Source: an uncultured Oscillospiraceae bacterium (lineage in GTDB: Bacteria > Bacillota > Clostridia > Oscillospirales > Ruminococcaceae). From it: a stretch of DNA of 19,589 nt. Positions 16,202-19,589 of this stretch are shown piece by piece. The stretch's first letter is position 1. Each line of letters opens with the position of its first letter. A program made the translations under genes and the position numbers. Below the pieces are notes generated by a model, which saw nothing but the letters and a program-made list of their open reading frames with translations, did not search any database and had not been told where the DNA came from. Location: contig URKR01000035.1 of NCBI GenBank assembly GCA_900548355.1, forward strand, positions 1 to 19,589, given 5' to 3'.

Positions 16202-16959
16202 CACAGGGTTCCTCCAATCACTTCTTTTATTTCGGCGGCGCAGCTGCGGCGGTGGCGCCGCAGTTCCGCCACCAGGTTTTCCGCCGAAGCGTTGACGATC
16301 AGCGCCGGCGGGAACGCTTCCTCTTCCACCATAGCGGCCAGCGCCGCCATGTTCTGCTGCATTTGCAGCACGCTGTGGGCATCGCTGTTGAGCGCGATGC
16401 GGCAGCCGTTTGCCTTGCAGGCGCGCAGCAAGGCCCGCATATTCGGGATGCCGTCCCGCCGCACCTGGAAGGAGTTTCCGTTCAGTTCCACCACCTTGTT
16501 GCGGGCGGCGAACGCTTTGGTCACCCGGTCGTAATCATATTTATAATGCTGCTGTTCGGAATGGCCGATACAATCGACATAAGGGTTTTCGGCCACGCCG
16601 AGCCAAAGGCGGGTGGCCTCGGCTTCGGTCAAAAGGCCGGGGATGCAGGGGCTGTGGATCGAAGCGACCACCCAGTCAAGGTTTTTAAGCGTCGCATCGG
16701 GCAGATCAAGCCCACCCTTGGTGTCCATCACATTGACCTCGGCGCCGTAGAGCATGGCAACGCCGCCGATGCTGCGCGGCAGCGCGTGCATATTGCCGAA
16801 ATGCCAGGCATGCGGCGCATCCGGCATGGCGGGGGCGTGATCGGTGATGGCAAGCGCTTTGTAGCCCATGCCCGCCGCGGCTGCCGCCATTTCGTTGACA
16901 GTCTGGAACGCGTGGGTCGCGCACAGGGTGTGGGTGTGCAGGTCTGCTATAATCTCCAT
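16201..16959 (-). CDS. PHP-domain phosphatase, YcdX-like
   Basis: 252 residues, a single PHP domain. The predicted metal ligands match the positions known for E. coli YcdX nearly one for one: H8, H10 and H16 in the DLHTHTLCATHAF block, H41 in ITDHAP, E74 in GAEVNV, H102 in SIHSP, H133 in GHSEQ, and D193 and H195 in NSDAHS. These bind three zinc or iron ions in the family. The natural substrate is not known; phosphoester hydrolysis, as in histidinol-phosphatase-like PHPs, is likely. The ATG at 16959 has AGAGGAAAG upstream; the long N-terminal reading from 17037 covers the AT-rich gap and is not supported. It overlaps the ROK gene by one base. It is a stand-alone protein and not part of the DnaE PHP domain. 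Confidence 0.93.
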   Translation of the reverse strand: MEIIADLHTHTLCATHAFQTVNEMAAAAAGMGYKALAITDHAPAMPDAPHAWHFGNMHALPRSIGGVAMLYGAEVNVMDTKGGLDLPDATLKNLDWVVASIHSPCIPGLLTEAEATRLWLGVAENPYVDCIGHSEQQHYKYDYDRVTKAFAARNKVVELNGNSFQVRRDGIPNMRALLRACKANGCRIALNSDAHSVLQMQQNMAALAAMVEEEAFPPALIVNASAENLVAELRRHRRSCAAEIKEVIGGTL

Positions 16960-17063
16960 GCAATACTTTCCTCTGGGTGTATCTTTTTTGTTTTCATACC
17001 GGCCCGCGTGCAGCTTGCCGCAAAGCGTGCGGGACACCTTATCTAAACTCTCAACTCTTGACT

Positions 17064-17089
17064 ATGTATAACTTTTGCAATTTATACAT
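17064..17089. promoter_or_regulatory. AT-rich dyad between hprK and the PHP gene
   Basis: An 8-bp perfect inverted repeat, ATGTATAA (17064-17071) and TTATACAT (17082-17089), separated by 10 nt. It sits in the 148-nt gap after hprK (16960-17107), whose half next to hprK is strongly AT-rich, unlike the GC-rich surroundings. It could be an operator or an RNA hairpin. No U-tract makes it a terminator, and I see no convincing promoter on the minus strand beside it. Confidence 0.42.
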
Positions 17090-17107
17090 TCTGTTTATAT
17101 TCTCTGC

Positions 17108-18040
17108 TCAAAAACTGCCGTCGTTTTGCAGCCCCAGGCTGTTCATGAGCTCCTTGGCGGCGTTGTAGCCCATTTCTTTCTGGCGGTTGTTCATTGCCGC
17201 GGTTTCCAGGATGACGGCCAGGTTCCGGCCCGGCATAACAGGGATCAGCATGCTGGGCACCGCCACGCCGAGGATGTCATAGGTTTCGGTTTCCAAGCCG
17301 GTACGGTCATAGTTCTTGGTGCGCTCCCAGGGTTCGAGCTCGATGACCATCTCCACCTCGATGCTGTTCTTGACGGCGCCGGCGCCGAACAGGCGGGCGA
17401 CGTTGATGATGCCGATGCCGCGCAGCTCGATAAAATGGCGGATGTTGGCCGGGGCCATGCCCATAATCTTGTGGGAGGATACCTTGCGCAGTTCCACCGC
17501 GTCGTCGGCGACAAGGCGGTGCCCGCGCTTGACAAGTTCGATGGCGGTTTCGCTCTTGCCGACGCCCGAATCGCCAAGAATCAGGATTCCTTCGCCGGCA
17601 ACCTCAACCAACACGCCGTGGCGGGTGATGCGCGGGGCCAGCTCGGTATTCAGCGTTGTGATCAGGCTGCTCATCAAAGGGCTTGTCATCTCGTTGGAGC
17701 GCAGCAGCGGCACCCCGTACTTTTTGGCAAACTCCATCATTTCAGGCATCGGTTCAAGGCCGCGGGTCAGGATAACGGCCGGCGGCACAAAGCTGAACAG
17801 CTTTTCAAGATGGGTACGGCGGATCTCGGGGTCTAGTTCCTGCAGGTAAGAAAGTTCGGTCAGGCCGATGATCTGGATACGGGTGCGATCAAAATACTGG
17901 TAGTAACCGGCCAGCATGATGCCCGGGCGGTAAACTTCCGCCGTGATCACCTTGGTTTCGGACAAATCCTTCGCCGCATACAGCGTGGTGAGGTTGGATT
18001 CCTCGGCGATTTTGGCAAGGGTAACGGAAAATTGTGCCAC
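17108..18040 (-). CDS. hprK: HPr kinase/phosphorylase
   Basis: 310 residues. The enzyme phosphorylates HPr on Ser-46 using ATP and dephosphorylates it by phosphorolysis, the main switch of carbon catabolite control in Firmicutes. The N-terminal domain (1-130) is followed by the kinase domain with HGVLVEVAG (141-149), Walker A GDSGVGKSE (156-164), DD179-180, the signature ELRGIGIINVARLFG (205-219), and the K3-type C-terminal segment PVMPGRNLAVILETAAMNN. The start is GTG at 18040 with AAAGGGGAG upstream. It has its own promoter at 18102-18130. A 148-nt AT-rich gap follows before the PHP gene. ptsH is not in this window. Confidence 0.97.
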   Translation of the reverse strand: MAQFSVTLAKIAEESNLTTLYAAKDLSETKVITAEVYRPGIMLAGYYQYFDRTRIQIIGLTELSYLQELDPEIRRTHLEKLFSFVPPAVILTRGLEPMPEMMEFAKKYGVPLLRSNEMTSPLMSSLITTLNTELAPRITRHGVLVEVAGEGILILGDSGVGKSETAIELVKRGHRLVADDAVELRKVSSHKIMGMAPANIRHFIELRGIGIINVARLFGAGAVKNSIEVEMVIELEPWERTKNYDRTGLETETYDILGVAVPSMLIPVMPGRNLAVILETAAMNNRQKEMGYNAAKELMNSLGLQNDGSF

Positions 18041-18101
18041 AGGTGTTCTCCCCTTTCACTGGTTTTGGGTTGCGGCGCACGGCAGCGCCTTCTTACCCCT
18101 T

Positions 18102-18130
18102 ATTATACCCTGCCCGCCGGTTTTTGTACA
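18102..18130 (-). promoter_or_regulatory. hprK: Sigma-A promoter of the hprK operon
   Basis: Minus-strand -35 TGTACA (18125-18130), a 17-bp spacer and a perfect -10 TATAAT (18102-18107). The -35 lies 4 nt beyond the acyltransferase stop codon (18135-18137). The leader is about 55 nt. There is no terminator between the acyltransferase and hprK, so read-through is possible. Confidence 0.75.
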
Positions 18131-18134
18131 GAGA

Positions 18135-19220
18135 TCATTTCCCCGTATTTCCGTGCCAGATCGCCGCCGCGCCGGCACGCACCGCGGCGTCAAGCCGATA
18201 CAGCCCGGCAGAAAGCAGCGCGGTCAGCACAAGGTAACTGCCAAACAGCAGCGCGGTATCCCGCCGGGAGATGGCGGAAAGGTCAAACCCCATGACCATG
18301 CGCTGGATCAGCACATGGTGTGTAAGGAACACCGCGTAGGAATATTTGCCGAGCAGCGCGCAGAACCGCTGCGCCGGCCCCCAGCAAATAAAGCTGCCGG
18401 CGAGCGCGAGCGCCGCGAACACCGCGGCCGAAAACACCGCGCAGAGGATTTTGGTATCCGCCACACGGCTGAGCGCCAGCACCGCCAGCGCGCCGGCGCT
18501 GCCGGCAAACGCGGCAAGCTGCCCGCGGCGGGACAGTGTGACAAAGAGCATGCCGAAGAAAAATTCCGGCAGATGGATCGCGACGAGCCTTGCATCCCAC
18601 CCGAGCAGATGCACCGCAACGCCGACTGCCGCCACCGCCGCGAACCCGCCCCAGCGGGCCGCCCTGCCGCCGCGCGCGAGCTTGAGCAGCGGCGGGAAGA
18701 GCAGATACAAAAACAGGATGCTGCCCAAGAACCATTCGCCGACGCAGGCGAAATCCATGCCGACCCAGCCGGCCGCGACGGCAAAGTTATCGAGCCCCAG
18801 CGCGGTCAGTACAATTGTGACGCTGCGCGCGCCGGCAAACGAGCCCGGCCGGGTGAAAAACCGAACCGAAAAACAGAGCGCCCAGGCCAGCCAGAACATC
18901 GGGTAGACTGCACGGGCCCGCTTTTTGTAAAAGGCAAGGGGGCTGAAATCCCGTGCCGCCGTGTAGGCCAGCGAGGCGCCCGAGACGATGAAGAACAGCG
19001 AGGAGCCAAAATCCCCCAGATAGATGTTAAACGGCAGCGTGCTGCCGAACAGTTTGGACGGATAGGCGAAATACCCTGTCACCGTCGCGTTGAAATGGAT
19101 AATCAGGATGCTGAGGAGCGCGACGCTGCGGATCAGATCCAGATAAAACAGCCGCGGCCGCCGGGGTTTGGGCGGCGTTTCGGCCGGCAGGGCGCAGGGT
19201 TGGGAATCCGGCAGGTTCAA
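18135..19220 (-). CDS. Membrane acyltransferase, acyltransferase-3 family
   Basis: 361 residues with about ten predicted membrane segments. The N-terminal cytoplasmic stretch is followed by the family hallmark YLDLIRSVALLSILIIHF (26-43) with Arg31 and His42, the putative catalytic pair, then FFIVSGASL and a C-terminal HHVLIQR. Family members O-acetylate surface polysaccharides, peptidoglycan or small glycoconjugates using acyl-CoA on the inner face. The acceptor here is unknown. The start is a TTG at 19220, exactly seven bases after a perfect AGGAGG (19228-19233); the same T-G is part of the TTGA stop overlap with the upstream gene. An ATG at 19227 belongs to another frame. The pair with the truncated upstream gene suggests a surface-glycan role. 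Confidence 0.87.
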   Translation of the reverse strand: MNLPDSQPCALPAETPPKPRRPRLFYLDLIRSVALLSILIIHFNATVTGYFAYPSKLFGSTLPFNIYLGDFGSSLFFIVSGASLAYTAARDFSPLAFYKKRARAVYPMFWLAWALCFSVRFFTRPGSFAGARSVTIVLTALGLDNFAVAAGWVGMDFACVGEWFLGSILFLYLLFPPLLKLARGGRAARWGGFAAVAAVGVAVHLLGWDARLVAIHLPEFFFGMLFVTLSRRGQLAAFAGSAGALAVLALSRVADTKILCAVFSAAVFAALALAGSFICWGPAQRFCALLGKYSYAVFLTHHVLIQRMVMGFDLSAISRRDTALLFGSYLVLTALLSAGLYRLDAAVRAGAAAIWHGNTGK

Positions 19221-19589
19221 AGGGCATCCTCCTCTCCTTTGCGGCGGCGCAGGCTGCGCGCCAGTGCGTGCAGCGCGGCGGCCGGTTCAAACTGGGGGCG
19301 CAGCAGCAGCGGTTCATTGTCGGCCCGGGCGGCCAGCGCCGCGGGGTCATCGGCCAAGGCGGTGGCATAGCCGGCGGCCTGGGCAGCCAGCGGCAGCGCC
19401 CAGGCTTCGGCAAGCGTTTCATACGGCGGCAGCCCCCCGGGGAAGGCATCCCCGCGCAGCACGGCGCAGCCGGCCGGCAGCGGCGGCGCTTCGGATGAAA
19501 GCGGCACGCCGTATTCTTTCGCCGCGACCGCCACAGCCGGGGCCGCCTGCCGCCAGGCCGCCTGCCGGCCGGCCGTGCAGCCCGGGAAG
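19217..19589 (-). CDS. 5'-truncated protein of unknown function (window edge)
   Basis: A reading frame open to the right edge, with no start visible. The visible part is about 123 residues, Ala- and Pro-rich, ending in LARSLRRRKGEEDAL. Nothing in it is a recognised catalytic motif. The GTG at 19534 is internal because the frame continues upstream without stop. It is believable as coding because its stop overlaps the acyltransferase start (TTGA) and the ribosome binding site of that gene lies in its last codons. The overlap suggests a shared operon and perhaps a related job in surface-glycan assembly; that is inference. Confidence 0.6.
   Translation of the reverse strand, partial: FPGCTAGRQAAWRQAAPAVAVAAKEYGVPLSSEAPPLPAGCAVLRGDAFPGGLPPYETLAEAWALPLAAQAAGYATALADDPAALAARADNEPLLLRPQFEPAAALHALARSLRRRKGEEDAL
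19228..19233 (-). promoter_or_regulatory. Ribosome binding site deciding the TTG start of the acyltransferase gene
   Basis: The minus strand carries AGGAGG, part of the run GGAGAGGAGG (19228-19237), seven bases before TTG at 19220. No ATG or GTG start precedes the family core in frame, so TTG is the supported start. Confidence 0.75.

Noticed and set aside
17053..17089. Plus-strand promoter-like TTGACT-17-TTTATA in the hprK-PHP gap
   Set aside because: No plus-strand gene lies downstream and the -10 is poor; it falls in the AT-rich dyad and is probably incidental.

Overview
The window looks like a chromosomal segment of a GC-rich, low-branching Gram-positive gut anaerobe of the class Clostridia, most likely the Oscillospiraceae (Faecalibacterium / Gemmiger / Subdoligranulum type). 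The reasons are: an HPr kinase, RapZ and WhiA; a YunB-like sporulation protein; strong AGGAGG-type ribosome binding sites with ATG, GTG and TTG starts; sigma-A promoters with 17-bp spacing; and a Pro/Thr-rich surface protein ending in a sortase-like tail. The family assignment is an inference from gene content and order. Coding density is high and almost everything is on the minus strand; only the yunB-like gene is on the plus strand.

Region by region, from high to low coordinate (the direction of transcription of most genes): a 5'-truncated unknown gene at the right edge overlaps a membrane acyltransferase that starts at TTG. A new promoter then begins hprK - PHP phosphatase - ROK sugar kinase - murB - rapZ - whiA - dnaE, a tight run with 1-24 nt gaps or overlaps, except for an AT-rich 148-nt gap after hprK. 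pfkA follows with its own extended -10 promoter. rpsB - tsf follow, with the rpsB promoter embedded in the pfkA terminator hairpin, and the unit ends in a strong hairpin terminator. Next comes a CLC-type anion transporter gene with its own promoter, convergent with yunB. Divergent from yunB is a tRNA-Ala(GGC) with a near-consensus promoter and a terminator. Last is a 1094-residue secreted transglutaminase-like protein with its own promoter and three blocks of DNA tandem repeats.

How the genes fit together: glucose phosphorylation (ROK kinase), fructose-6-phosphate phosphorylation (PfkA) and HPr Ser-46 phosphorylation (HprK, which in known systems responds to fructose-1,6-bisphosphate) sit beside envelope-precursor and growth regulators (MurB, RapZ, WhiA) and the replicative polymerase. 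This is a plausible physical link between carbon status, wall synthesis and replication. That link is inference; the gene order is what the sequence shows.

Most of the window is housekeeping sequence. I do not see a self-evident new multi-gene system, defence island, CRISPR array, prophage or insertion sequence. The observations most worth checking are the transglutaminase surface protein with its repeats and LPTTA tail, a cysteine array (C-x2-C-x2-C-x2-C) in WhiA, the promoter-within-terminator arrangement between pfkA and rpsB, the AT-rich dyad after hprK, and the fluoride-type signature of the CLC protein.
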